Assembly (NCBI GenBank): GCA_902622595.1
Contig: CACNQM010000004.1
Span: forward strand, 1 to 64,000
Origin: an uncultured Bacteroidota bacterium
GTDB lineage: Bacteria; Bacteroidota; Bacteroidia; Flavobacteriales; Flavobacteriaceae
Length of the DNA: 64,000 bases
Reading direction: 5' to 3'
A program made the position numbers and the translations under genes. The notes under the pieces are model-generated. The model ran no database searches. It was not told where the DNA came from and was given only the letters and a program-made list of their open reading frames with translations. The number at the start of each line of letters is the position of its first letter. The stretch's first letter is position 1. Of the stretch, positions 1-7,934 are shown one piece after another.

Positions 1-77
1 CTGATGTAATCTTGAACCAATCCGAATGTTAAAAATGTAACTCCAAAAACTATATAATAAAAATATTTTCTGTTCAT
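1..77 (-). CDS. Partial hypothetical membrane protein (N-terminus only)
   Basis: Reading leftwards from an ATG at 77 gives 25 residues before the window edge. They start MNRKYFYYIVFG and form one hydrophobic stretch like a first membrane helix or uncleaved signal. A TAnnTTTG box lies 7 bases upstream of the ATG, which supports a real start. The product cannot be identified from so little sequence. Confidence 0.45.
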   Translation of the reverse strand, partial: MNRKYFYYIVFGVTFLTFGLVQDYI

Positions 78-84
78 CAACTTT

Positions 85-92
85 CAAAAATA
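85..92 (-). promoter_or_regulatory. -7 promoter box for the leftward gene at 1-77
   Basis: The minus strand reads TATTTTTG, a perfect match to the Bacteroidota -7 consensus TAnnTTTG, with 7 bases between it and the ATG at 77. No clear -33 element is seen. Confidence 0.5.
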
Positions 93-121
93 ATTAATTT
101 GGTTTGGATTTAGGTTCGGAC

Positions 122-171
122 AAAAAAATCAAAAAAACAAAAACCCTCATAGTCAAGGACTTAGAGGGTTT
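122..171 (-). terminator. Rho-independent terminator of the CAT-anticodon tRNA
   Basis: On the minus strand an 8-bp stem pairs bases 164-171 with 141-148 (AAACCCTC/GAGGGTTT) and is followed by a T-rich tract down to about 122. It starts 6 bases after the end of the tRNA, so it most likely ends that transcript. Confidence 0.8.
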
Positions 172-176
172 AAGGG

Positions 177-250
177 TGGTCCCACCTGGACTCGAACCAG
201 GGACCAAATGATTATGAGTCATCTACTCTAACCAACTGAGCTATAGGACC
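177..250 (-). tRNA. tRNA with CAT anticodon (Met, or lysidine-modified Ile2)
   Basis: The minus strand folds as a full cloverleaf. The acceptor stem GGTCCTA pairs with TGGGACC, the discriminator is A, the T arm contains GGTTCGAGTCC, and the anticodon loop is CTCATAA (anticodon CAT). The 3' CCA is not encoded. Elongator tRNA-Met and tRNA-Ile2 both read CAT. The TTGGTC variable region resembles E. coli Ile2, but the base sequence alone does not settle it. Confidence 0.9.
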
Positions 251-260
251 AGTAAGAGGG

Positions 261-268
261 CAAATATA
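261..268 (-). promoter_or_regulatory. -7 promoter box of the CAT-anticodon tRNA
   Basis: The minus strand reads TATATTTG, a perfect TAnnTTTG box ending 10 bases before the first base of the tRNA. That is the expected distance for transcription to begin just upstream of the mature 5' end. Confidence 0.65.
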
Positions 269-317
269 CAATTTCGCAATGTTTTTATAAAACTTAAATA
301 TTGTTTTTTATTTCTAG

Positions 318-325
318 TACTTTTG
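318..325 (+). promoter_or_regulatory. -7 promoter box of rbfA
   Basis: TACTTTTG matches TAnnTTTG and leaves only 4 bases before the rbfA ATG at 330. Transcription should begin at or next to the start codon, so the mRNA would be leaderless or nearly so. Confidence 0.6.
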
Positions 326-329
326 AAAA

Positions 330-689
330 ATGGAAAGTCAAAGACAAAAAAAAATTTCCTCACTGATTCAAAAAGAAATTGCAGAGTTAATTGGGTCTGA
401 TTTGAGAAGGGGTGGAGTCAAAAATCTTATCATTTCTGTAACTAAAGTTAGGGTCTCGCCAGATCTTTCTATGTGTAAAGTTTATCTAAGTATTTTTCCA
501 AGTGATAATGCAACACATCACTTAGAATTAATTAGGGATAATGCTGCTAGAATAAAACATGATCTGTCTTCTTCTCTTAAAAACTACTTAAGAAAAATTC
601 CTGAGCTTGCTTTTTTTGTTGATGATTCTCTGGATTACATTGACTCAGTTGAAGACTCTATTAATAACCCTGATAACCCTATTAAGTAA
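330..689 (+). CDS. rbfA: Ribosome-binding factor A
   Basis: Small cytoplasmic KH-like protein that binds immature 30S subunits and helps 16S rRNA 5'-end maturation, especially in the cold. The 119-residue length is normal. The N-terminus (MESQRQKKISSLIQKEIAEL) and the central segment TKVRVSPDLSMCKVYLSIF are typical of the family, as is the RIKHDLSSSLKNYLRKIPEL stretch before the C-terminus. The start is supported by a -7 box ending 4 bases upstream. A permease gene follows after one base, so the two are probably co-transcribed. Confidence 0.95.
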   Translation: MESQRQKKISSLIQKEIAELIGSDLRRGGVKNLIISVTKVRVSPDLSMCKVYLSIFPSDNATHHLELIRDNAARIKHDLSSSLKNYLRKIPELAFFVDDSLDYIDSVEDSINNPDNPIK

Positions 690-690
690 A

Positions 691-1884
691 ATGTTCAAAC
701 CATACATTTATAAGATCGCTATTCGCTATTTTTTTTCAAAGGATAAAAAAACAATTGTCAACAGAATTAATGGGTTTGCTTTTTTTATGATCGTTTCAGC
801 TGCCTGTGTTCTTCTTTTAGTTTTAAGTGGATTTGCAGGTCTTAAGGATTTTGGTTTAACATATACGAGTTCCTTTGATCCTGATCTAAAAATTATTCCT
901 AGTAAAGGAAGTTATTTTATGGTAGACAAAGAAAAGCTGGATTTAATAGAAAGGATTGAAGGTGTAATATCTGCTTCGCCTGTTATTGAGGAGAAGGTTG
1001 TGCTTTCAAATGAGCTAAGTTCAGGTGCTGTTCTTCTTAAGGGTGTTTTTGATGATTATTATATGGGGGCTACTCTAGACTCACTATCTCTTATTGGTGC
1101 ATTTTCTCCTAACAAACCCAACACAATATATTTAGGTGCAGATTTGGCGTCATCTCTTGAGGTTGTAATGAGTGATGATTTTTCTCTATTGGCGACAGCT
1201 GCAAAAAAAGAAACAAGGTCATTGTTTAGTTTTTCTCCATTTAACACTAAGTTGTTGGACATTGAGGGTGTTTATCAAATAAGTTCAGATATTGAAAAAA
1301 AGTTTGCCTTCACCTCAATGAAAACAATTTCTTCCCTTGTTGGTGTTGGTGAAAACTCATACACATCAATTGAGGTTGCTTTAGATGGTAATGTAAACAA
1401 AGCTGATTTTGAAAAAGAGATAAATAATCTTTTATCTTCTGATCTTTCTGTACTGGATAAGCAAGATCTTAATCCAGCTTTATACAAAATGCTTAATACT
1501 GAGAATCTTGCTGTCTATCTGATTTTTTCATTGGTTGCCTTAATTTCAATGTTCAATCTTGTTGGCTCAATTACAATAATGATGGTTGAAAAAAAGAAAG
1601 ATTTACGTGTTATTGAAATTCTGGGTGGTCAAAAAAAAGACTTTAACAAAATCTTCTTTTTTCTTGGTGTTTTTACAACAGTTTTTGGAACTATAATAGG
1701 AATTGGTCTTGCTGGGTTGCTGGTTATGTTACAGAATTTTTATTCGTTCGTTTCAGTACCTGGCACCTCTATTCCTTACCCCATCTCATTAACCTCTACT
1801 AATGTAATTATTGTTTTTTTGACTGTTGTGCTTATGGGAATTATAACCTCTGCTTGGTCATCAAGTGCTCAAGGAAAGGTTTAA
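691..1884 (+). CDS. ABC transporter permease, LolC/LolE-like (FtsX family)
   Basis: A 398-residue inner-membrane protein with one helix near residues 28-48, a large periplasmic domain (MacB-type), and three C-terminal helices from about residue 275 on. This is the layout of LolC/LolE and FtsX permeases that move lipoproteins out of the inner membrane. The frame is open further upstream, but that part overlaps rbfA. The ATG at 691, giving MFKPYIYKIAIRYFFSKDKK, fits the family start and lies one base after the rbfA stop. The ATPase partner is not adjacent. The gene end overlaps dusB (opposite strand) by 4 bases. Confidence 0.85.
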   Translation: MFKPYIYKIAIRYFFSKDKKTIVNRINGFAFFMIVSAACVLLLVLSGFAGLKDFGLTYTSSFDPDLKIIPSKGSYFMVDKEKLDLIERIEGVISASPVIEEKVVLSNELSSGAVLLKGVFDDYYMGATLDSLSLIGAFSPNKPNTIYLGADLASSLEVVMSDDFSLLATAAKKETRSLFSFSPFNTKLLDIEGVYQISSDIEKKFAFTSMKTISSLVGVGENSYTSIEVALDGNVNKADFEKEINNLLSSDLSVLDKQDLNPALYKMLNTENLAVYLIFSLVALISMFNLVGSITIMMVEKKKDLRVIEILGGQKKDFNKIFFFLGVFTTVFGTIIGIGLAGLLVMLQNFYSFVSVPGTSIPYPISLTSTNVIIVFLTVVLMGIITSAWSSSAQGKV

Positions 1885-2873
1885 TAAAAAACGGCTTCTG
1901 AAAAGTTTTTTTTAACCCCCTCAAGTTCTTTTATAATTGTTTCAGGGTCTTTTTCATTTAAGATTCTACTCTTTGTGTCTTTAAAATTTGCTATACCCTT
2001 AAAATAGTTTCCATAATGTCTCCTTGTTTCTAACACTCCCAAAACTTCTCCTTTCCATTCAACAGACATCTTTAAGTGACGAATAGCCATTTCAGCTCTC
2101 TCAGCAATTGTTGGTTCTTTTTTTTTATCCCCGGTTTTAAGATAGTGTTTTACTTGGTCAAAGAACCACGGGTTTCCAATTGATGCTCTTCCTATCATTG
2201 CACCGTCTAAACCAAATTCATTCCTCATCTCTTTGGCTTTTTCTGGAGTATTTACATCTCCATTTCCAAAAACTGGAATGTGCATTCTTGGGTTGTTTTT
2301 TATCTCAGCTATTTTAGTCCAATCCGCAAACCCTTTATACATTTGAGCTCTGGTTCTTCCATGAATGGATATGGCTTTTATGCCCACATCTTGTAATCTT
2401 TCCGCCACCTCTACAATTTTAATTGACTTTTCGTCCCAACCCAGTCTTGTTTTAACAGTTACGGGCAGCTTTGTCCTCTCTACTATTTCTTTTGTAAGAC
2501 TTACCATAAGTGGAATGTCTTTTAAAATTCCTGCTCCAGCTCCTTTACAAACAACTTTTTTTACAGGACACCCGTAATTAATATCAATTATATCTGGGTT
2601 TGTTCTCTCTACTATATCTACCGCTCCCAACATTGAATCAAGATTTGATCCAAAAATTTGAATTCCAACAGGCCTTTCTTTTGTGTAGATGTCTAGTTTT
2701 TTTGTGCTTTTTGCTGCGTTTCTTATTAACCCTTCACTTGATATAAACTCAGTGTATACAACATCTGCACCCTGCTCTTTACACAGAGCTCTAAAAGGTG
2801 GGTCGCTAACATCTTCCATAGGCGCAAGCAACAATGGAAATTCAGGAAGTTCTATGTTTCCTATTTTAAGCAT
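1881..2873 (-). CDS. dusB: tRNA-dihydrouridine synthase B
   Basis: FMN enzyme that reduces uridine to dihydrouridine in tRNA D-loops. The 330-residue protein begins with the FMN-barrel signature LAPMEDVSDPPFRAL. It has the catalytic-Cys motif NYGCPVKKV at about residues 99-107, the phosphate-binding segment GNGDV, and DGAMIGRASIGNPWFF. It is the usual length for the family. A TAnnTTTG box sits 4 bases before the ATG, so the transcript is probably leaderless. It is convergent with the upstream permease. Confidence 0.95.
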   Translation of the reverse strand: MLKIGNIELPEFPLLLAPMEDVSDPPFRALCKEQGADVVYTEFISSEGLIRNAAKSTKKLDIYTKERPVGIQIFGSNLDSMLGAVDIVERTNPDIIDINYGCPVKKVVCKGAGAGILKDIPLMVSLTKEIVERTKLPVTVKTRLGWDEKSIKIVEVAERLQDVGIKAISIHGRTRAQMYKGFADWTKIAEIKNNPRMHIPVFGNGDVNTPEKAKEMRNEFGLDGAMIGRASIGNPWFFDQVKHYLKTGDKKKEPTIAERAEMAIRHLKMSVEWKGEVLGVLETRRHYGNYFKGIANFKDTKSRILNEKDPETIIKELEGVKKNFSEAVFY

Positions 2874-2877
2874 GTGG

Positions 2878-2885
2878 CAAAATTA
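2878..2885 (-). promoter_or_regulatory. -7 promoter box of dusB
   Basis: The minus strand reads TAATTTTG, a perfect TAnnTTTG match with 4 bases before the dusB ATG at 2873. Confidence 0.6.
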
Positions 2886-2936
2886 ACAATTCTTGAATTT
2901 ATTTTTACGTTGTCCTTAAAGATTATACAAAGTAAG

Positions 2937-2944
2937 TATCTTTG
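2937..2944 (+). promoter_or_regulatory. -7 promoter box of lepA; decides the start codon
   Basis: TATCTTTG matches TAnnTTTG. Transcription should begin at about 2950. The first in-frame candidate start, TTG at 2942, lies inside this box and so cannot be on the mRNA. GTG at 2960 becomes the likely start. Confidence 0.65.
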
Positions 2945-2959
2945 TCGAAAATATCTATT

Positions 2960-4759
2960 GTGTCAAAAAACATCCGTAATTTCTGTATTATTGCCCACAT
3001 AGACCATGGAAAGAGCACGCTTGCTGATCGTCTTCTTGATTTTACTGGGTCTGTATCAGATAGAGAAAAACAGGACCAATTATTGGATGATATGGATCTT
3101 GAGAGGGAAAGAGGTATAACAATAAAATCTCATGCGGTACAGATGGATTATGAGATGGGCAATGAAAAATTTATATTGAATTTAATTGACACGCCTGGTC
3201 ATGTAGACTTTTCTTACGAAGTTTCCAGAGCTATCGCTGCATGTGAGGGGGCTTTGTTAGTTGTGGATGCTGCTCAAAGTATTCAAGCCCAAACAATATC
3301 TAATCTGTATTTAGCTGTTGACAATGATTTAGAAATTATACCTGTTGTAAACAAGATCGACCTGCCCTCCGCAAATACAGAGGTTGTTGTTGACGAAATT
3401 GTTTCTCTAATTGGGTGTAAGCCTGAGGAGGTTATTCTTGCCTCAGCAAAAACTGGAGAAGGTATAGAAGATATAATAAAAGGGATTATTGATAGGGTCC
3501 CCGCTCCAGAAGGACACCTAAACTCTCCTTTACAAGCACTGATCTTTGACTCTGTTTTTAATCCATATCGTGGAATTGAGACATATTTTAAGGTTGTAAA
3601 CGGAAAGCTTTCAAAAGGTGATAGGGTCAGGTTTATGTCTACAGGAAAAGATTATGGCGTTGAGGAAGTAGGTACACTTAAATTAAGTCAGGTTCCAAAA
3701 AAAGAGGTTTTAACTGGTGATGTTGGTTATTTAATTACTGGTATAAAAGAAGCAAAAGACGTGAAGGTTGGTGATACTATTACGCTTGTTGGTGATACAA
3801 ATGTTAATGCTATTGAGGGCTTTGAAGAGGTAAAACCAATGGTTTTTGCTGGTATATATCCAGTTGACACTGATGATTATGAGGACTTGAGATCTAGTAT
3901 GGAAAAACTTCAACTTAATGATGCTTCTTTGGTTTTTTCTCCTGAAAGTTCTGCCGCTCTTGGTTTTGGTTTTAGGTGTGGTTTTTTAGGTATGCTTCAC
4001 TTAGAAATTATCCAAGAAAGGCTGCAAAGAGAGTTTAACATGTCGGTAATAACCACCGTTCCAAATGTTTCATACAAGGCTTATGTAAATAAAGACCCGT
4101 CTAAAGAAATTCAGGTGAACAACCCGTCAGACCTCCCGGACCCCTCTAGCCTAAATCGTGTAGAAGAGCCTTACATTGACGCAACAATCATAACAAAGTC
4201 AGGGTTTGTTGGTAATGTGTTAACGCTGTGTATTGAAAAAAGAGGTGAAATTAAAAACCAAAGATACCTGACAACAGAAAGGGTTGAGCTTAACTTTAAG
4301 CTTCCTTTAGCTGAAATTGTTTTTGATTTTTATGACCGCCTCAAGTCTGTTTCCAAAGGGTATGCTTCATTTGATTATACGCCCACCGGTTTTGTTGCAT
4401 CAAAGCTTGTCCGTTTGGATATTCTACTTAATGGAAAACCTGTTGACGCTTTGTCTTCTTTAATTCATTTTGATAATGCACAAAGAATGGGTAGAAAAAT
4501 GTGTGAAAAACTAAAAGAGTTAATACCAAGGCAACAGTTTGATATTCCTGTTCAAGCGGCAATAGGTGCTAAAATTATTTCAAGAGAAACAATTAAGGCT
4601 TACAGAAAGGATGTAACCGCTAAACTATATGGTGGTGACGTTACAAGAAAGAGGAAGCTGTTAGAAAAACAGAAAAAAGGTAAAAAGAAAATGAGAATGG
4701 TTGGAAGTGTTGAGATTCCTCAGCAAGCTTTTATGGCTGTACTTAAAATCAACGATTAA
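2960..4759 (+). CDS. lepA: Elongation factor 4 (translational GTPase LepA)
   Basis: Ribosome-associated GTPase linked to back-translocation and 30S assembly. From the GTG at 2960 the protein is 599 residues, the family length, and starts [20 protein letters not shown] with the G1 loop at about residues 12-20. G3 is DTPGHVDF, G4 is NKID, and the C-terminal LepA-specific domain includes [14 protein letters not shown] longer reading from TTG at 2942 would start inside the promoter box. A metallo-hydrolase gene begins 1 base after the stop, and rnpA follows, suggesting one transcript. Confidence 0.95.
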   Translation: MSKNIRNFCIIAHIDHGKSTLADRLLDFTGSVSDREKQDQLLDDMDLERERGITIKSHAVQMDYEMGNEKFILNLIDTPGHVDFSYEVSRAIAACEGALLVVDAAQSIQAQTISNLYLAVDNDLEIIPVVNKIDLPSANTEVVVDEIVSLIGCKPEEVILASAKTGEGIEDIIKGIIDRVPAPEGHLNSPLQALIFDSVFNPYRGIETYFKVVNGKLSKGDRVRFMSTGKDYGVEEVGTLKLSQVPKKEVLTGDVGYLITGIKEAKDVKVGDTITLVGDTNVNAIEGFEEVKPMVFAGIYPVDTDDYEDLRSSMEKLQLNDASLVFSPESSAALGFGFRCGFLGMLHLEIIQERLQREFNMSVITTVPNVSYKAYVNKDPSKEIQVNNPSDLPDPSSLNRVEEPYIDATIITKSGFVGNVLTLCIEKRGEIKNQRYLTTERVELNFKLPLAEIVFDFYDRLKSVSKGYASFDYTPTGFVASKLVRLDILLNGKPVDALSSLIHFDNAQRMGRKMCEKLKELIPRQQFDIPVQAAIGAKIISRETIKAYRKDVTAKLYGGDVTRKRKLLEKQKKGKKKMRMVGSVEIPQQAFMAVLKIND

Positions 4760-4760
4760 C

Positions 4761-5612
4761 ATGCGTTTATATTCAATTGAGACTGGTAATTTTAAACTTG
4801 ACGGTGGGGCAATGTTTGGGGTTGTTCCTAAGGTTTTGTGGGAAAAAACCAACCCGGCTGACTCGAGCAACAAAATTGAAATGAGCGCGCGCTGTCTTTT
4901 AATTGAGGACGGTAAAAGGCTTATTTTGGTTGATGCTGGTCTTGGCAACAAACAAAGCGAAAAGTTTTTTAGTCATTATTCACGGTTCGGTGATGCAACC
5001 TTGGAAAGTTCTTTGAAATTAAACGGTTTCTCTACTGACGATGTTACTGATGTTCTGTTTACTCATCTTCATTTTGACCATTGCGGTGGTGCAACAAAAC
5101 GTGAGGGCGATAAAATTATCCCCCTTTTTAAAAATGCTCGTTTTTGGTGTTCTAAAAAACATTGGGACTGGGCAAACATAAGCCCAAACCCAAGAGAAAA
5201 GGCTTCTTTTTTAAAAGAAAACCTTTTGCCTTTGGAAGAATCTGGTCAGCTAAACCTTTATGAAGGTGTTGATAGTGGTTTTTGTAAAGAGCTTGGTTTT
5301 GATCTTTTGCTTGTTGACGGCCATACTGAAAAAATGGCATTGCCTATGGTTGAGTATAAGGGGCAATCTATTCTTTTCACTTCTGATTTAGTCCCTACAG
5401 CTGGGCACATTCCTGTTCCATATTTAATGGGTTACGATGTTAGGCCTTTGATAACAATGGAGGAGAAATCTAAAATTTTAAAAAACTGTTTAGAAAATGA
5501 AACGCTTCTTTTTCTGCAGCACGACCCATTCAATGAACTGGTGTCTTTAACGAACACAGACAAAGGTGTGAGGTTAGAAAACAGCTCTTCTTTAAATGAT
5601 TTTTTTTCATGA
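4761..5612 (+). CDS. MBL-fold metallo-hydrolase
   Basis: A 283-residue metallo-beta-lactamase-fold hydrolase without a signal peptide. The zinc-binding motif HxHxDH is seen as THLHFDH at residues 101-107. Further ligand candidates are in VDGHTEKM and TSDLVPTAGH. The overall pattern is like lactonase-type members, but the substrate is unknown. The frame is open 60 bases upstream into lepA. The ATG at 4761, one base after the lepA stop, gives the natural start MRLYSIETGNFKLDGG. The stop overlaps the rnpA start (ATGA), so translation is probably coupled. Confidence 0.85.
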   Translation: MRLYSIETGNFKLDGGAMFGVVPKVLWEKTNPADSSNKIEMSARCLLIEDGKRLILVDAGLGNKQSEKFFSHYSRFGDATLESSLKLNGFSTDDVTDVLFTHLHFDHCGGATKREGDKIIPLFKNARFWCSKKHWDWANISPNPREKASFLKENLLPLEESGQLNLYEGVDSGFCKELGFDLLLVDGHTEKMALPMVEYKGQSILFTSDLVPTAGHIPVPYLMGYDVRPLITMEEKSKILKNCLENETLLFLQHDPFNELVSLTNTDKGVRLENSSSLNDFFS

Positions 5613-5932
5613 TGAAACCGCTTAAAGGAAATAAAAACGTTGAGGTGTTGTTTAGTTCTGGTAAAAGAGTTTCATCTTCTTTTCTTCATTGTGTTTACCT
5701 TTTAAACAAGGAAGATTCTCGTTTTGTTGTGTCTGTTCCAAAAAAAAATTTTTCTCTTGCTGTTGACAGAAACAAAATAAAACGCGTTCTTCGTGAGGCT
5801 GTTAGAAAACACTCAAAAGATGTGTTGTCTTTTGGCGGGGGTTGGTTTATGTTTATTTATTCTTCTGACAAAGTTGTTTCTTTTTTGGATATTGAAAAAG
5901 ACCTTAAACTTCTTGTTAAAAACATCTCCTAG
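5609..5932 (+). CDS. rnpA: Ribonuclease P protein component
   Basis: Protein subunit of RNase P, which removes 5' leaders from tRNA precursors. The 107-residue protein has the signature RNKIKRVLRE at residues 54-63, preceded by SVPKK. Overlap of the start with the preceding stop (ATGA) suggests coupling; a second ATG at 5612 could also serve. rnpA often sits beside rpmH near the origin. Here it follows lepA and a metallo-hydrolase instead. Confidence 0.93.
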   Translation: MMKPLKGNKNVEVLFSSGKRVSSSFLHCVYLLNKEDSRFVVSVPKKNFSLAVDRNKIKRVLREAVRKHSKDVLSFGGGWFMFIYSSDKVVSFLDIEKDLKLLVKNIS

Positions 5933-5947
5933 CTTTAATTTAATCCA

Positions 5948-6610
5948 ATGAAACGTTTCTTTGTTTTCTTCTTGCTTTTTTTGTTCTCGTGTGACAAGGG
6001 GTTCGGTTTAATTATTGAAGAAACGGCTTTCCCAGAAATAGCAGAAGTTTATTTATTAAACGATTTAGACCCTAATTTTGTGTTTCCTGAAAACCTTCAA
6101 TATATGGCTTCGAATGGAGTCAACAGTAGCGTTTGCATAGACATTTCTGAAACTTTATATTCGCCGTATGGGGGCGGGGGCGCTCCAATGCAAGGCGCTG
6201 CCGCTAAAAGCTCGTCTGTTGCACTTGATAGACCCCTAAAAACTCATAATTGCCATTCTGACTTTAACAGACGTAATGTTAGTATTGGTGGGTCAGGCGG
6301 TGTTTCTCCGGATCAGGGTTTTGAGGTTTCCAAAATTACCGATGGTGAGTTTAGATTTCCTTTTTACAATGTCTGCATGGAGGTAGAAAACATAGGTAAT
6401 CGCTCAGATTTAATTTTGCGTGAGTGCTACCAAAACCCTAATCAAAAATTTGTTTTCGAGGTTGATGGTAAAATTAAACCAGCTAATGACCTTAGTTTGT
6501 GTTTGACTGCTTCTGCTAATTATGATTGGTACGGCGGGGGATACAATCCTGTTTTTATTATACGTGATTTATTTATGAGTGCTTGTAATCCTACTTTTAC
6601 AAAAAGATAA
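5948..6610 (+). CDS. Lipoprotein with ricin-type (beta-trefoil) lectin repeat
   Basis: A 220-residue protein with a lipoprotein signal ending LFLFSC, so Cys15 is the likely lipidated residue. The C-terminal third carries a ricin-B-like repeat: CMEVENIGNRSDLILRECY, then NQKFVFEVDGKIKPANDLS, then CLTAS. This is the C..L..C..NQxF pattern of carbohydrate-binding beta-trefoil subdomains. Only one clear repeat is present, so it may be a partial trefoil. Residues about 75-90 are a Gly/Ala-rich linker encoded by a locally GC-rich stretch. No enzyme domain is visible. The role is probably surface glycan binding, by inference only. Confidence 0.6.
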   Translation: MKRFFVFFLLFLFSCDKGFGLIIEETAFPEIAEVYLLNDLDPNFVFPENLQYMASNGVNSSVCIDISETLYSPYGGGGAPMQGAAAKSSSVALDRPLKTHNCHSDFNRRNVSIGGSGGVSPDQGFEVSKITDGEFRFPFYNVCMEVENIGNRSDLILRECYQNPNQKFVFEVDGKIKPANDLSLCLTASANYDWYGGGYNPVFIIRDLFMSACNPTFTKR

Positions 6611-6638
6611 AGCTGGGGCTTAAGGACTTCTAATTAAT

Positions 6639-7088
6639 TTATTTGTTATAATACATTGCACAGTGAGGGATGCCGTCCTCCATATATCTCTCCCCTCTAA
6701 ACTCAAAGCCCAGGTCTAAATAAAATTTTTCTAAATACTCTTGTGCAGAAATTTTTATTTCCTTTGTTTCAAAGTTTTTTTCACAAACCTCTATACATTT
6801 TTTTACCAATTCTTTTCCGTAACTGTTTCCTCTTTTTTTTTCTTCTACCGCTACTCGCCCAAAACCCGGGTTATTTTCATAATAATCTCCTTTATCAAAA
6901 ATTCTTGCATATGCCATTAGGTTTTCATTTATGAATCCTGATAGATGAATAGCTTTATAATCTTTATAATCGAAGTCATTGTATAGTATTTCTTGCTCAA
7001 CCACAAAAACCTCACTTCTGAACTTAAATATTTCGTAGAACTCTTTGGTGCTTATATCAGAAAACCTTTGTTCTTTCCACTCAATCAT
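6639..7088 (-). CDS. GNAT family N-acetyltransferase (ElaA-like)
   Basis: A cytoplasmic acetyl-CoA-dependent acyltransferase of about 149 residues. The motif FRSEVFVVEQ near the N-terminus is characteristic of the ElaA subgroup. RVAVEEKKRGNSYGKELV is the acetyl-CoA-binding motif A region, and the C-terminal FYLDLGFEFRGE is typical of GNATs. Start codons at 7097, 7094 and 7088 are all possible. The one at 7088 (MIEWKEQRF) matches the family start and gives the smallest overlap with rpiB, with which it forms a leftward operon. The acceptor is unknown. Confidence 0.85.
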   Translation of the reverse strand: MIEWKEQRFSDISTKEFYEIFKFRSEVFVVEQEILYNDFDYKDYKAIHLSGFINENLMAYARIFDKGDYYENNPGFGRVAVEEKKRGNSYGKELVKKCIEVCEKNFETKEIKISAQEYLEKFYLDLGFEFRGERYMEDGIPHCAMYYNK

Positions 7089-7515
7089 TTCCATCAATTT
7101 TATCTATTCTTCTTTTATGTCTTCCTCCTTCAAAGTCTGTTTTGATAAATGCTTCTACTATGTTTATTATTTCTTCTTCTGATAAAAATCGTGATGGTAT
7201 ACTAATTATGTTTGCGTCATTGTGTTGTCTGGCAAGCTCAGCAATTTCTTCACTCCAGCATATTGCCGCTCTAACCCCCTTGTGTTTATTAGCTGTCATT
7301 GCTGCCCCATTGCCACTTCCACAAATTATTATTCCTATTTGTGCTTTCTTTTCTTTTACTTCTATCGATACGGGGTGTATATAATCTGGATAATCTACAC
7401 TTTCTCTTCCATCATACCCTTTGTTAATAACCGTGTATCCTTTTTCAGATAGAAGTTTTTCTATGTTTTTTTTTACCTCAACCCCAGCATGATCATTCCC
7501 TATTGCTATTTTCAT
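7081..7515 (-). CDS. rpiB: Ribose-5-phosphate isomerase B
   Basis: Interconverts ribose-5-phosphate and ribulose-5-phosphate in the pentose phosphate pathway. The 144-residue protein starts MKIAIGNDHAGVEVKKNI. It contains the anion-hole loop ICGSGNGAAMTANKHKGVRA (residues about 69-88) and the Asn/Arg-containing HNDANIISIPSRF segment. GSGNG with Asn is the variant common in rpiB relatives outside Enterobacteria. The gene is followed by the ElaA-like acetyltransferase with an 8-base overlap. It is transcribed leftwards out of the AT-rich gap at 7516-7934. No perfect -7 box was found, only TAAATTGA. Confidence 0.93.
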   Translation of the reverse strand: MKIAIGNDHAGVEVKKNIEKLLSEKGYTVINKGYDGRESVDYPDYIHPVSIEVKEKKAQIGIIICGSGNGAAMTANKHKGVRAAICWSEEIAELARQHNDANIISIPSRFLSEEEIINIVEAFIKTDFEGGRHKRRIDKIDGND

Positions 7516-7934
7516 TTTTTCAATTTACTAATTCCTTTATTATTTCTTTATATGTTGTTAATAGTTGTTTGTTTATTTTTAATAATTATAACTATTTTTT
7601 TTTCTAAACATCTCTTTTGATTTTGCTAACTCTTTTTCTTCAGTTTTGTTTGTATTAGTTGTTAACCTTTATGTTGTTTTTCCTACTATTAACAATTGTT
7701 TATTTATTCCCTTTTTATCTGTAAATCAACCTTTTGTGATGTTTATTATTTGTTAGTTTTTTCTTTTCTGTGTTAATTGTATTATTTCATTACACTATTT
7801 ATAAAGAAATTAACAATACATATAATATTTATTTAATATTTATATATACTAATTATTAATATGTTTAAATGTTTATTGGTAATAAAATTAATCTAGGTTT
7901 TAATAACAGTATCTTTGAACTTTAAAAAATATAA
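7516..7934. other. AT-rich 419-base intergenic gap at a strand-composition switch
   Basis: The longest gene-free stretch in the window lies between divergent rpiB and rnr. Up to about 7790 the + strand is strongly T-rich. After that it is a balanced then A-rich AT tract, ending in the rnr promoter at 7910-7917. Two loosely similar 21-base segments occur near 7560 and 7686 (TTAAtAgTTGTTT / TTAAcAaTTGTTT). No ORF, tRNA, strong hairpin, DnaA box (TTATCCACA) or recognisable dif site was seen. It could be an origin or terminus element, or simply a long divergent promoter region. Confidence 0.5.
7910..7917 (+). promoter_or_regulatory. -7 promoter box of rnr
   Basis: TATCTTTG, a perfect TAnnTTTG match, ends 17 bases before the rnr ATG at 7935. 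Confidence 0.65.

Noticed and set aside
607-690. N-terminal extension of the LolC/E-like permease
   Set aside because: It overlaps the 3' end of rbfA in another frame. The ATG at 691 gives the normal family start.
4661-4951. Minus-strand frame across the lepA/MBL junction
   Set aside because: It is antisense to two well-supported genes and shows no recognisable domain.
7516-7934. Canonical oriC with DnaA boxes, or a dif site
   Set aside because: No TTATCCACA-like cluster and no convincing XerC/XerD half-site pair was found by eye. The gap is kept only as a candidate.
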